The notes under the pieces were generated by a model. That model searched no databases, was not told the origin of the DNA, and was given only the letters and a program-made list of their open reading frames with translations. Both the position numbers and the translations under genes were made by a program. From contig JAKLMB010000036.1 in the NCBI GenBank assembly GCA_022813625.1, forward strand, positions 62,001 to 126,000: 64,000 nucleotides of DNA, in the 5' to 3' direction. This document shows, in pieces, positions 31,355-42,399 of this stretch. Every line of letters begins with the position of its first letter. Positions within the stretch are counted from its first letter, which is position 1. The DNA is from Aaosphaeria pasadenensis (lineage: Eukaryota > Ascomycota > Dothideomycetes > Pleosporales).

Positions 31355-31837
31355 ATGCTTTCCACTATCTCCACTCCAAACCATGATCAAGGAGAGGCTG
31401 CTCTCCCAGATTCTTCCCCAAATCGGCCTGCCCCCGGTTCCAACGAGTCGTTCGCGTTACTCTTCAAGGAAGTTGCCGACCTCCTGGAAGATATCCGCAA
31501 CGATCTGACCGAGATGATCGAGAAGACCCCCGACCAAAATGATGACGATTCTTCTGACCAGCACTCGAGAAAGGGCAGGGGCAAGGGAAAGGGAAAGGGC
31601 AAAGGCAAACAAGCATGGCTCGCTGAGCAAGACAATCTCGAAGAAGCGGCCATGGAGGCAGCCAGAACGGAACAGGAGGCCGTCGATGCACGATTGGCAA
31701 GGGGCGAAGCGAAGACAGAGGCATCGTATAATCGAAAGTACACTCTGGGCTACAGGCATGCCAAGAAATTCGAATCCAAGAACCTTAAGAAAAACAGGGA
31801 GGACAAGACTGCCAGGATGTACGCTTACGAAGATTGA
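31355..31837 (+). CDS. Small highly charged hypothetical protein with a (KG)n tract
   Basis: An intron-free frame of 160 residues begins at an ATG at 31355. The N terminus is Ser/Pro-rich, followed by an amphipathic acidic segment (LLFKEVADLLEDIRNDL). A strictly alternating Lys-Gly tract (KGRGKGKGKGKGK) comes next, then a helical, coiled-coil-like Glu/Ala/Arg region (LEEAAMEAARTEQEAVDARL) and a basic C terminus. No known domain was recognised. The basic alternating tract plus helix could bind nucleic acid or an acidic partner, but this is only suggested by composition. Codon bias and the clean frame favour a real gene over chance, since the antisense frames are also open but of unnatural composition. 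Confidence 0.55.
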   Translation: MLSTISTPNHDQGEAALPDSSPNRPAPGSNESFALLFKEVADLLEDIRNDLTEMIEKTPDQNDDDSSDQHSRKGRGKGKGKGKGKQAWLAEQDNLEEAAMEAARTEQEAVDARLARGEAKTEASYNRKYTLGYRHAKKFESKNLKKNREDKTARMYAYED

Positions 31838-31939
31838 TATCTCGGTTCTCGGAATGGTCAACTTAAATCGATGGGAGGTGGTCAACATATGACCACGTCC
31901 TGGTTGACACGCATCGCGCATATTTGCAAGGGCGTTTTC

Positions 31940-31986
31940 GGATTTTGGGATTTTGGGATTTTGGGATTTGAGGTTTTGAGGTTTTC
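31940..31986 (+). repeat. Short tandem repeat of GGATTTTG then GAGGTTTT
   Basis: Three consecutive copies of the octamer GGATTTTG are followed by a partial copy and two copies of GAGGTTTT, just downstream of the small charged protein gene. This is a simple microsatellite-like block in the convergent 3' spacer (31838-32255), which otherwise shows nothing. Confidence 0.85.
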
Positions 31987-32255
31987 ATTTTTTAATCTTT
32001 TTTAAGTCTTTGGGTTCATCGTTTGAGAGAGGCGGCGTCTAGGACATGGTTAACCAGTGGTCTCTGTACCATGTTGAGGCATTTGTACCAGGGTAGACGT
32101 CAACGCTTCACTCAAAGCCATAACTGTTGCAGAAGAGGAAACACCATTCTTTGCTACATTATCAATGAAACAGATTGAAAACTAAATGCAAAATGTAAAT
32201 CATGTATTGAAAGGGTATCTAGACTGACTAAGAGATGAAATAGGCACTGGCCAAC

Positions 32256-33418
32256 TCATGTGGTACCCTTCGCGCCAGCGGGCGCACCCGCTCGGCGTCT
32301 CTGTAGACTTTCGCCCATGGCATTGCGCACTATTTTCTGGCTGTGAACAACATTCTGCACCATGTACCTTTTTAGTGCTTGCCGCAACTCGGTCTTGAGC
32401 TGTTCATTCTCACGATATGGCATAGACTCCAGCTCCAGCAGCCGATTTGCGTCCAGCGCAGATTCCTGGACAAAGGCTTCAAGTCGATCGACTTGTTTGT
32501 GCCGCGCTTCTTCGGAGTCCTCGGTGACTTTGGTTGGTCTCTGAGGATCGTCACGATACAACGGAATCAGAAGCCCAAGAAACTGTGCCGCAGACAGCGC
32601 AGCCTTGCGAATAATTGAAGTAGCTTGAAAGGGCAAATAGGCAGGTCGCCAGCCCATGGAGACCACCAAAGGGTTCAGGTATTTTGCGAGAAACGTTGGG
32701 TGGTCTGGACGTAGCGCTGTTCGGATCTCGTATGTCGCCATGCCTAGGAGGGCCAGGTATCTCCAGTACGCGCCATCCTTGAAATATCCCAGACTATTCG
32801 CACCAACAAGGAATGCCAAAAGCGCGCCGTATGTGTAGAGAGTCACTAGAAGGGAATGCGATGTAAATTCGCCGATAGTGAGGCAATGGGTGCAGCCTTT
32901 GAATATAGTAGGACCAAATCTATCGTACGCGAAACGCTTTGCCGGGTCGAGGATCGTATCTCTTGCATGTTTCAGGTGGACAAAGAAATCATTCGCCTTT
33001 TCGCGATCCACATTCGGTCCAACTTTATCCGGATGAAAGCGTACGGTGAGTTTCCTGAATCGCGATTGTAGTCCACCCTCGTCCACGTTGATCGGGACCC
33101 CGAGGTCTGCGTATGCGTTGCCTGCTCGCTGCAGCTCAAAGTCCGCCTCGTAGATCGTAAACACAAAGTATGCAGCGTATATGGCCATGAGAAGCTGTCG
33201 CCGGTGCCGAATGAATCGAGGGGAGCCAGGCTGTGGCTTCGGATCGCCCGCACGAATAAAGATGCTGTATAGAATCGACTGGATCCAGGACGCCGACTGC
33301 CTCTTGTTAGTTTGTTATGTTCAGAAGAGTTATAGCGAATACCGACCATGGGAATTAGGAACTGCCACACCACAAATGGGCCTATGGTGTCCCAAGAGAT
33401 ATTCCCCTTGACTGCCAT
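32256..33418 (-). CDS. Membrane-anchored J-domain (DnaJ/Hsp40) protein
   Basis: Two exons (33418-33347, 33296-32256) around a 50-nt intron (GTCGGT...GGCAG with an ACTAAC branch site) give 370 residues. The order is a short hydrophobic segment (GPFVVWQFLIPM), a basic loop, a membrane helix (LLMAIYAAYFVFTIYEA), the J domain at about residues 86-150 with the invariant His-Pro-Asp at 112-114 (RFHPDKVG), then two more hydrophobic stretches (LYTYGALLAFLVGANSLG and YLALLGMATYEI). A charged C terminus with coiled-coil character follows. An N-terminal membrane anchor before a J domain is typical of ER J-proteins, which stimulate the ATPase of a lumenal or cytosolic Hsp70; the side of the membrane cannot be told. 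An upstream in-frame codon at 33472 exists, but 33418 is preferred. Confidence 0.85.
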
Positions 33419-33709
33419 CGTGTAGTTGCACTCTAACAAAAGTTTGAGTTGTAAAGAACAAAAGCAGCTCATCTCCGGACAAAGGTGGCTTCATTCACAG
33501 AGCTCCGATGTTGCTGAGTCATCCTCATCACGTGCCGTCGGTACAACACAGGTAGGGCGTTTGGGCCATCAAGTCACTCTGTTATAAGGGCAACAGAATT
33601 CAAAGTATGAACAACCAGGAAGTTTGAAGAAAATCATGTATGTGATTATTGAATCATTTTTTCTCTTGTGCTAGGATATCCCCATTAAATCGTGATTACT
33701 TTTGTATCT

Positions 33710-34826
33710 CTACTTCGCTCCATTTACTCCAAAAGTCTTGTCTGGAATTTTCTCCTCCTCATCGAGAAGCACGCCCATAATATCCACTGTCCATTTCTGT
33801 GCCTTCTCAGCTGGAGGCAGATACGGCCTTCGGGGGTGGAAAGCTTCAGCTTTGACACCAATCTTCGGGCCAACAAAGTGGCCGGCACCGAATTTTGTAA
33901 GAACAACTCCCTTTTTGCAGGCCCACTCGGCATTTGCTACGACGTCCTGGAGGGCTCGTGCCTGTTCCTTCTCCCCAGCTACCCATAGATCATACAATTT
34001 GGATGTGGATTTTGGAAAGACGTTGCCGAGAGCAGCAACGCAGCCTGAGCCTCCCGCCTCGAGTGTAGGAAAGAGGAAATCGGAAGAACCGCCAAATACG
34101 GTGAATTGCTCGGGTGTGAATTTGGATGTGACTCGGATAGCCTTACCGACGTTGGCGCAGGTAAGCTTTGTGGCAACGATATTGGGATGCTGAGCAAGGG
34201 CGATCAAATCGTCGGATGTAAGATCTTGTCCTGGCGTGACTTGGGGAAACTGCATCATAATCAGTCGGATATTATGATCGCGTGCTCGAAAGATGTAGTA
34301 GGTCACTTACATTGTACAAAACAAGAGGTAGAGGAGATTCGTCTGCGACATCTCGGAAAAACTTGTGCAATGCCTCTTCGCTGATGGCTTTGGTCCAGTA
34401 GCTGGGAGGGAGAAGTAGGGCAAAGCTTGCTCCTGCTTCCGCGGCATCTTTGGCCAACTCTATGGAGGTGTTTGTGCTCTCCGCGCTGATTCCAGCAACG
34501 ATAGGGTACTCGGGCACACCAAGATCAGTCACGGCGCGTCGTGCGGTTTTGAGAGCTTGTATTCTCTCTTCTCTTGTGAGAAGCACGGCCTCACCATTTG
34601 TGCCTAGACTCCATTAGATGGCAGTCGGTAGATCGATTGGAAATACCATACCTTGGTACACGAGACCGTGCATTCCACCTCGAACTAGATATTGGGCATG
34701 CTTGTACATAGCATCGAGATCGAGCTCTTGTGTTTTCGTAGGTTTGTAGAGAGAGATCACTGGCGTGTATACACCCGGCGGCAGCTTTTGCGCCTTCGGT
34801 GGGATGTTTGACTTGGTGATGGCCAT
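33710..34826 (-). CDS. DHDPS/DapA-family aldolase-lyase
   Basis: Three exons (34826-34652, 34603-34311, 34249-33710) join in phase to 335 residues; another start 9 nt upstream (34835) is possible. Family motifs are GTNGEAVLLTREER (the G-x-x-G-E loop that binds the keto-acid carboxylate), PLVLYNFPQ with the conserved Tyr, and Lys184 in IVATKLTCANVG as the Schiff-base lysine. The family cleaves or forms 2-keto-3-deoxy sugar acids, dihydrodipicolinate, N-acetylneuraminate or 4-hydroxy-2-oxoglutarate. Fungi make lysine by the aminoadipate route, so lysine synthesis is unlikely; a catabolic aldolase for a keto-deoxy acid is the better guess. It is followed upstream by a 2-hydroxy-acid dehydrogenase gene on the same strand, and a sialidase-like gene lies 6 kb away. 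Confidence 0.9.
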
Positions 34827-35519
34827 ATTCTTCAAAGTTTCTATTTGGAACTCTTGGGATCGTGTAAATTTGGAAGATGCCAGAAGGGTGTGTGTTTGCT
34901 AATGAAGATGTGAGTGTGTAGGAAAGAAAGCAGCAGCATTCCGACTTTTAGGTCACGACAGATTATCATCGGAATCCTAATCGGCCGCAGGTGACACGCT
35001 ATTCGGAATAGCAACCGCGGGCAGGGGATTTGTGGGGTTACGTTGGTATGGAGGATGACGGAGAGAATGCCGCTCCACACAATGGATGACTCGCTGAGGG
35101 GTGCGTAGTCTGGAAACACTACTCAGTTCTTCGGGTGGCGGAAGCTTAGGGTGCTTGAATCCACATAGCGGCCGTCTATTGGATGTAGGCTATGTGGTGC
35201 GTTTTGCTGGATATCCATACCACCACACGAGCATTAAAAGGTTTAGACAATTGATGTCTACATGTGAGCTAAGAAACGGGTAACATGGCTTGCATGCGTC
35301 TACCGCATTCGCAGATATGTCATCTCTCTATTATAAATCTTACTGTGATTATCAGAGATTCATTGTCACGGTGTCATTTGGAAAAACATTAGAATTTAGA
35401 TTGGATGGCAAATTGAGTTGATGTTGTGAGACAAATCATCTCTCTTAAAAAATACATGTGTCTATAGGATATTGTTTCGTCCAACGTGTCAGGACATCGG
35501 CCGGATCATGATCGAAAAT
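34827..35519. other. Promoter region of the DHDPS-family gene
   Basis: About 690 bp between two minus-strand genes; no defined element was recognised. Confidence 0.45.
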
Positions 35520-37193
35520 TTACATCTTAGCACGTGGTCTCCATTGGATGTATGGATGGGCTGAGCTAGTCGCGACCATATGATCGATGTCCTGTGTGTT
35601 TATCAAGCCAGGGTGGGCCTGGTTGATATCTGTAAGGCCGCAAAGACGCAGTGATGTCTCGAGCTCATCCTTCAAAACTATAGTACTGTTAGCATCATCA
35701 CGTCAATCGAACGATGGCAGGCTTACTTTGTGTTATATGTTCGACTCCCTCTTGCCCATATGTCAATGAATACAAGTATGGCCTGCCGATACCAACAGCC
35801 GTTGCACCAAGTGCAATAGCTTTCAGTATATCAGAGCCACGTTCAAAACCACCATCGATGTAAATGTCGAGCTTATCAAAGATGTCTGGACAAATTCTGT
35901 GCAATTCTAACAACACCAGAATCGAAGGTTGCGCACTATACCAATGTTAACAATTGACATGAGAACAGAGCTTCTCCATCACTTACCCATCAAGAGAACG
36001 GCCACCATGATTGCTTAGCATAACGCCTGATGCGCCAAACTCGGAGGCAAGTATCGCGTCGGCGGCACTCTGAACACCCTTCAGGACCACCGGTAATCCG
36101 GATATGTCCTTGATCCATTGGATATCCTTCCAGATCAAACTCTTTTCGACGTACTGGGCCATCAATCTCCCCATGCCTCCACCCTTCTTATCATTACTGG
36201 CCACAGCGCCGGAAATGGCACTTGCGACAGCCTCAGCAGCTATCCTTTCATCGGCTTCACGTTTTCCAGGCACTGGTGCATCGACAGTGACGAAAACTCC
36301 CTTGATGCCTAGCGCAGCGGCCTTCTTCAGGAGTTCTGCTGTTTTTGATCGATCCGAATTGACGTACAGTTGCAAGAAGAATGGCTGATCTTTCTTCCCC
36401 GACTTTACGATGGCAGACAAGGGGTAAGATGCATTACTGCTGATACATTGTACAATGCCCTCATTCCCTGATCCGCGTGCGAGTGCACACTCTCCATCGG
36501 GGTGTGCGAGTCTTGCCATCGCAGCGGGCGATATAAAAAATGGGACATCGGAGTCGCAGCCCAAAATCTTACGCTTTGTTGAAACATGTTTGACATCCCG
36601 CAATATACGAGGTCTGATCATGACACGGCGTATAAGAGCCTTGTTCTGTGTGTACGTCACAAGGTCTGTGGCAGCACTGGAGTAGAAGGCCCATGCCTTC
36701 GGCGTCAACGTGTGCTTCGCAACCTCTCGGAAATCGGCTGCGGATATGAGGGAATGGAGGTGTGGCTTTTCGTATACATCCGGAACCTGATGAGGAATCT
36801 GGATTGGCACTTGCGCCTTCGTTTGGATTCGAGGTGGTGAGTTTTCTGCTTCAACAGCTTCCTCGATTGTGGATGAGGGTGGCACGTCGCTGGAAGGGAG
36901 TAAATCGCCAATAAACTTGCCCTCCTCGAGGGTTTCCTCAAGCATGCCAGGGGCATGAATCTCATTGTAAGCTTCCGTTGCATCGCCGCCGGCATATTTG
37001 AGAATGACTACAATAGAAGATTAGATTCGAGGTCTGTGAACGACTCTGGAAATGAATTACCTTCAGAACCTCCTGGGTGTACACTCAGAAAGTCAGTGAC
37101 ATCCCAGACTTTCTCCCCAACCACTATCCAACAGTCTTCAGGACTGTTGTGCGCTTTGATATCATCAAGGGATAGTGTCTGCTTAGAATCCAT
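35520..37193 (-). CDS. Cytochrome b2-like FMN-dependent 2-hydroxy-acid dehydrogenase
   Basis: Four exons (37193-37061, 37007-35987, 35935-35727, 35677-35520), all phase-consistent, give 506 residues. The N-terminal cytochrome b5 domain (about 1-85) has the heme-ligand motif SVHPGG and the second His in NEIHAPGM. The FMN-dehydrogenase barrel follows, with PFFISPAAMARLAHPDGE, FFLQLYVNSDR, GVFVTVDAPVPGKRE, LSNHGGRSLDG (catalytic His) and DGGFERGSDILKA (phosphate-binding Gly/Arg). This is the architecture of yeast L-lactate dehydrogenase (cytochrome c). No mitochondrial presequence precedes the b5 domain, unlike the yeast enzyme, so it may be cytosolic or use another electron acceptor. The substrate could be L-lactate or another 2-hydroxy acid. 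It neighbours the DHDPS-family lyase. Confidence 0.92.
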
Positions 37194-38105
37194 GATTGAT
37201 TTCTTCCTTGTAGACCAATGTGAATTGCTCTTGATGATTAGTTCGATTGAAGAAACTGAAAAGTACGAAGTTCACGAATGCGAAAGTTGAACAACAAAAG
37301 AACCTCGGAAGAAATCGATCTGGGTCTAGGGTAAAAGAAAAGGAGCCAAAGCAAAATATGGGGAAATCGGCATATGCTGCTTGTTGCATTACTGTCACCG
37401 CTCACTTTTCCGGTGCGCGGAACGTTCTTTTCGGGGTTCTTCGCCCTCTATTGGTTGAGCCCAACTCGCGCCGTTCTGGCCGTAGTGGCAAACAGGGCAT
37501 CCGGACTTCGCACCGAGACATAGAAAACTACTGAATCGCCGTGCAACTATTCAACCAATTGATTTGTTTGTTTATGCTTGTTTTGATTTCAACTTGAAAG
37601 GATTCCTGGGGTTTCGGTCGATCTCCATGGGGTACAAGTGGGTACGGTACATTGATAGCGGTGCAGAAGCTGAGGCCGATCTGGGGTTATGCTTCCTTGA
37701 ACGAACATTAAAGCGTAGCGTTACTTTGATATATCACTTGGTTCCGGGTTCTCACGGAATAATTTGCATCAAGTGTATAATTTAAAGTGTGTCTGAGGCT
37801 TTTGAGTAACTCAATAGCTTTGACTTGATGATGGTGTAAATTTGTAATACACAATATTTTTGTCTTTGAGAACAATTCTCTCCTCCACTATGAGTGGAAC
37901 AAAATAGCTCATAGATAGGCACAGTTTTGTATTCGTTTCCCATCTGCGAGAATTGTTGAATATAAGTCAAAATTACAAGAATTTCTTCTGTGAAATGTCC
38001 CAGGCCAAACATCTTTGATAGGTGGTTATGCTTAATGCAAATAGTTCTACTACATACGTAGTAAATACAGCAACCTTTCCAATCACGATTGAAAGAATTG
38101 GCAGC
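37194..38105. other. Promoter region of the cytochrome b2-like gene
   Basis: 912 bp with no convincing coding potential. The distal part is the 3' side of the ZZ protein gene. Confidence 0.45.
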
Positions 38106-39920
38106 TTAACCATCTCCGCCGCCACCACTATGCCCTCCACCACCACTGTCACCGCCGCCAAGAGACGTACCAGATGCATCAACTACGGCGCTTGACAATT
38201 CGGCACCACCCTTTAAGAACTCCACCAGCATTGCTTTTGGTCCACTCAATTCATCTCTGGGCATTTTCATTCTCGTCTGAATATCACCTGCTTCCCAATA
38301 ACTTAACGCTCCCAGATCATGCTTTCTTGCTTCAGCAACACTTGCCGCAAAATCATTAGGGTATTGTGCTTTTTGCGTCCGTAAAGTGTTCTTCTCCCAG
38401 TCTTTCAGTATCTGCAAAGTTGCAACAACCATGGGCACATCTACCCTCGAAGACCGAATATGTAATGTCTCGTCAGGCAACGAAAAGCGGGTGAACTGGC
38501 ATGCCGGCAACACTGACAGGTTCGCTCGCCTACAATCATCGCAAACATCGTGACTCTCGCAGACCTTGCATCCCCACCGTGTTCCAATGATTGGCTTCAT
38601 GGTACAGCCACCGCATTCTATACCTGAATGCACATAATCCGGGTTGCTGTAACCATCCCAGTACGCATGATCAGCTACAATCTGCCCAAACAGCGGATCT
38701 TGGTTGCCATTGGTAATTGTTGAAACGAAAAGGGCATGTCGTAGAGTATCGTATCTGGATAGGTTGAAAGAGTTCACTGGAGCGTGGGTAACCCATTTGT
38801 ATCGTTTTCCGTCGGGGCCGATGAAATTGAGACTGTCGTAGTTGATCGCATGAACATACGTCGGTAGGAGATCCCGACCCTTGATAGGAATCAACGTCTC
38901 GGTCTTCCTTTTGTTCGTTACAGGGTCTAACCTGAGTTCATATTTGAAAAGCTCTTTGGTCTTATCGGCCTTCTTCTCAGCAGTCGGGTTTGTCATCGAC
39001 CATTGATATCGTGGGGCTCTGAGACTACCGCCTCTCTTCTTGCACGTGAAATAGTAAGTAGGAAGTGATTTTCCCCTGCCCTTTTCAGACCTTCGGGTAG
39101 TACCCCAAATGACAGCTTCGGGAGACTCTAACCAATCCGCCTTAGGCCCGTAGATGGAATGGCTGTGGAATGTAGCTACCGCTGGTGGGAGGATCCATTG
39201 AGGTGGATATGGAACTTGATGATGTGTCTCCAAGTACTGGGATGTGGCAATGTGATCCGATGGTGGAGGCGGTTGATTACTCGGATTTCTCAGCGTACTT
39301 GTGTGAACGTGGTGTTGATGTGCAGGTCCTGTCACGACTTCGGGGGCCACATCGCATGGGCTAGTAGGTTGTCTTGGAGTCTGGACAACTTCTGGCGCAA
39401 GTTCTGCTGCATTGGCTGTTGCTGATTGCTGTAGTTGAGCAGCTTGTGCATAATAATCTGGACCGTACTTGGACGAAACATGCAATGTGTGCTGTCTTGA
39501 GATTGGTGAGTTCAGATGGGTTTCACCGAGCATGGTGGACGTAGCGCTCATTGGTATCTGCGATACACCTTGACTCGTACTACTAGTAGATCTCACACGT
39601 GATAATCCTTGTGCTTCTTCTATTTCCATCTGAAGTAGTTTGCGCGCCAGTAGCTCGTCTTCATTCAACTGTTTGGCTGATGTAGAGGTCGGGAGTGCTG
39701 GAGGGGCCGGTGCAGCGAGTTCCGGTATTACTGGCGGGCTTGCGACATACGGCTGAACATAGGCCACCGACGATATCGTGGCATTCTGTCTATGTTGCCT
39801 AAAACCGTCTGTAGAATGGGTGGAAGTGCGATGATTTCCTGGCTCCGATGATGTTGCGCCTAGCGAAGTATGTGAAGAGGTTTTTACACTAGACCAATGG
39901 TCTTGGTTTGGTAAAGACAT
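38106..39920 (-). CDS. ZZ-type zinc-finger protein
   Basis: A single exon of 604 residues from the ATG at 39920; an in-frame TTG lies 9 nt upstream. The first 280 residues are low-complexity Ser/Thr/Pro/Gln. A middle region (about 285-420) contains WLESPEAVIWGTTRR and YKWVTHAPVNSFNLSRYD and is not recognised. At about 430-465 a ZZ finger is clear: HSGIECGGC, then RWGCKVC and HDVCDDC, the C-x2-C...C-x2-C...C-x2-C pattern starting at Cys436. The tail ends in a Gly/Ser-rich run (GGGDSGGGGHSGGGG). ZZ fingers bind ubiquitin-like or histone-tail N termini and mediate protein contacts. A nuclear or cytoplasmic adaptor role is possible. Its partners cannot be inferred from the neighbours. Confidence 0.8.
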   Translation of the reverse strand: MSLPNQDHWSSVKTSSHTSLGATSSEPGNHRTSTHSTDGFRQHRQNATISSVAYVQPYVASPPVIPELAAPAPPALPTSTSAKQLNEDELLARKLLQMEIEEAQGLSRVRSTSSTSQGVSQIPMSATSTMLGETHLNSPISRQHTLHVSSKYGPDYYAQAAQLQQSATANAAELAPEVVQTPRQPTSPCDVAPEVVTGPAHQHHVHTSTLRNPSNQPPPPSDHIATSQYLETHHQVPYPPQWILPPAVATFHSHSIYGPKADWLESPEAVIWGTTRRSEKGRGKSLPTYYFTCKKRGGSLRAPRYQWSMTNPTAEKKADKTKELFKYELRLDPVTNKRKTETLIPIKGRDLLPTYVHAINYDSLNFIGPDGKRYKWVTHAPVNSFNLSRYDTLRHALFVSTITNGNQDPLFGQIVADHAYWDGYSNPDYVHSGIECGGCTMKPIIGTRWGCKVCESHDVCDDCRRANLSVLPACQFTRFSLPDETLHIRSSRVDVPMVVATLQILKDWEKNTLRTQKAQYPNDFAASVAEARKHDLGALSYWEAGDIQTRMKMPRDELSGPKAMLVEFLKGGAELSSAVVDASGTSLGGGDSGGGGHSGGGGDG

Positions 39921-40692
39921 GGCAGGCAATGTAGAGACCGATAGTGTATTGCATCAACAGACGAAGGTAAGAAAGTTCTCTAGATGAGGAGAAACGAAAC
40001 CAGGTACACAGAATCCCCAATGCCAATGCCAATAAGGTGTCAGCAGAAACTCAGCCCCTCTGGCCTATAACGTGGGAAGCGCCACAATTTGCAATGACTA
40101 AGGTGGGGGCTTAGATGCGAGATGTAACAAGGGATGCATGTACAGCCATCACTGGATGCAAACACCAACGTTGGTAGGAGATGAACATGCAAGTTCATTA
40201 CCAGAACCGTGTATTTGGTCTGGTGCGCCTCAGATCGTCGCAAGGGGGTAAGAGTAGCCATCCAGGCGAAGGAGTAACTAACTAAGGGGTTCGCGTGGTA
40301 GAGTAAGCTTGCTTGTATATGACATCATCGTGCAGACAGTTCATGACCTAGGTATTGTCAGGCATCTGTCCATCGAAATAAATGACTGCGATGGACAAAA
40401 GCATTCGATTATAATCGTGGAAAGACGGAAGTGTTATGAAAGATGAGCGCCTGGGCTCCCTTGTCTACTGCGGGATATTTCGAGAACACCAAGGACGACT
40501 GGACTATCCTCTCGCCTTCGCAGAGAAAACGGAACGCTCGTGATGAAGTTGATTCCAAATATTATTTGCCATGGGCCACATTTCTCAATTATTTATCACG
40601 AGTAAAATCAGTTAAATGAAGGGAAGAGACGATCTAACTGACTGAAGTCGAATTCGCGGCAATATTTACTTTTGTTATGAACCACGCTATTT
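39921..40692. other. Spacer of about 770 bp
   Basis: Promoter region of the ZZ gene and 3' region of the BNR gene. No gene or element was recognised. Confidence 0.45.
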
Positions 40693-41838
40693 CTATGCCT
40701 CAAGCCAACCAACCTCAAAGCGGCTGAATCGAATTCTTTGTCGCCAAAATGTGAAGGCTACATTTACAACATCACCCTCAACAACTATACTTGGATAACT
40801 CAGTTCCCTGTTCTCTCGTGTTCGAGAATTGTTCGTCATGCAGAATCCATCGCCTTCTTGTAAAACCTTCGACTTCCAGGTCTCACCTCCGTCCGAACTG
40901 ATGCCTACCGTCAATTGCTTTCGAGGAACTCCCCAGATAGCTTCCTTGGTCTCTGCAGGTTGATTCGCCCGTTTGTCATCTTCGGGGGTGATATCATCGT
41001 AAAGGCCTTCGCGTTTAGATTGGCCAGCCTGGAACTTCGAATCGTTATAGACAATAACTAGGCGACCGTCCGACAACACCTCGAAACAAATGCCCGAATT
41101 GGGATTGGGGAGCGCTGTTGGGGTAGGCTCAGACCAGTCTAGGCCGTTCTGCGACCGCGATGTGTATACATTATCGGCCCACCGCGAGCGATAAAAGGCA
41201 ATGTATGTGCCATCTGGGAGAGCTTTGATGTTCATGTGTACAGCGCCTGTTGAACGTGGTACCTCCTTCTCGTGCCATGTGCGGCCGTTATCATGAGTGT
41301 ACTTGATTACAGAAATATCGTCATTGCCAATCCAGCGGAATCCAGCAGGAGTGCGGCAGTACCAAGCTGGAAGAACCCAAGTACCGTCTTTGAGGATGGT
41401 AATTGGCTGCCTAATGAAGAGGCCTTCGTCATCGAAAAGGTTTTGGGCTTCACTCCAGGTCTTTCCCTCGTCTTTGGATGTCCGGTAGCGCACAACGGCT
41501 TTATCTTGATTTCCGGCCGGCTGAGCTGTGTACATTATCCATAAATCGGAGGTCTCTGGGTTCAGGAATAGCACAGGGTTTTGTTCACTTCTGTTGGCAT
41601 CATCTGAGACTCGCTGGGGCTCGGACCAGGTGCGAGTACCCTTGCGTAACCGAGAGGTGTGGACCGAGATATCTGAAAGACCCTCTTGCGATCCGCCGAA
41701 CCAAGCGCAGAGCAGGTCACCATTTGGCAGAAGCAACAGATTTGAAGCATGCACCTGGACCGTTGATGCCGGGATGTAGTTAGCGGCGAAGTATGGTCGG
41801 TCTTGTGAGACCTCAAGCTCGCTGTTGAAATTGGCCAT
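40693..41838 (-). CDS. BNR/sialidase-like beta-propeller protein
   Basis: A single exon of 381 residues from the ATG at 41838. It shows three near-perfect Asp boxes (SKDEGKTW, THDNGRTW, SSDGGETW) in a propeller context, with GDLLCAWFGGSQEG and ENRELSYPSIVVEGD matching the BNR-2 group of exo-sialidase-like proteins. There is no signal peptide, unlike classical secreted sialidases, so the protein is probably cytosolic and acts on an imported glycoside. Relatives of this group in fungi include glycan lyases of the same fold as well as sialidases, so a role on uronic-acid or deoxy-sugar glycans is equally possible. It is divergent from an MFS sugar porter across a 561-bp promoter region, which suggests co-regulated uptake and intracellular cleavage. 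Confidence 0.8.
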   Translation of the reverse strand: MANFNSELEVSQDRPYFAANYIPASTVQVHASNLLLLPNGDLLCAWFGGSQEGLSDISVHTSRLRKGTRTWSEPQRVSDDANRSEQNPVLFLNPETSDLWIMYTAQPAGNQDKAVVRYRTSKDEGKTWSEAQNLFDDEGLFIRQPITILKDGTWVLPAWYCRTPAGFRWIGNDDISVIKYTHDNGRTWHEKEVPRSTGAVHMNIKALPDGTYIAFYRSRWADNVYTSRSQNGLDWSEPTPTALPNPNSGICFEVLSDGRLVIVYNDSKFQAGQSKREGLYDDITPEDDKRANQPAETKEAIWGVPRKQLTVGISSDGGETWKSKVLQEGDGFCMTNNSRTRENRELSYPSIVVEGDVVNVAFTFWRQRIRFSRFEVGWLEA

Positions 41839-42399
41839 ATTGACAAATGGCAAGTGTTTTGGAGAAAAAAAAATACTCTTGTCGCTCTCAAGGTAGAGTC
41901 AAGCTTCAAGGTAAAGTAAGGTGTTGCTCAAGAAGTGGTGGACAGGATGTCTGAAATGTTTGATTGTTGGAGGTAACGAGCTTCCGAATCTTGTCATGCG
42001 TCTTCCCATATAAGCAATCCAAGACCAACCTTGACTCAGACAAGCGTGGCCGCAATTCTTCCCTTCGCGTGGCCTGCCGTCCGAGGTTCTACCCCGCCGA
42101 TCTTTGTTGGTTCGGAGAAATCCCGATCTTGGAATTAAAAACTACGCACTTCTTACCGGCGCTTCGAAATGTGGGGGAAACCTTTGGGGAAGTGCTTAAT
42201 TTTAGCTTGAAAATCCTGGGGCAAGTTGATAACCTGGGGTCGTGTCTGGGGCTGGGCACTCTCAGATCGATTCTATAAAGGTCTTGAGGCCGTGAAGATT
42301 GAATCACCAAGGCCGCCTCTTCCACTGTGGTGATCCTCAACTTCCCCCTTCATTTCTCACGAATCTTATTCCTTCTCCAACGACAAGCCTCAACTGAAA
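41839..42399. promoter_or_regulatory. Shared divergent promoter region
   Basis: 561 bp between the starts of the sialidase-like gene (minus) and the MFS gene (plus). A TATAAAG at 42274-42280 lies about 120 bp before the MFS start. On the minus strand a CTTATATGGG motif near 42007-42016 could serve the sialidase-like gene. No inverted CGG triplets typical of Zn2Cys6 sites were assigned with confidence. Confidence 0.5.
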
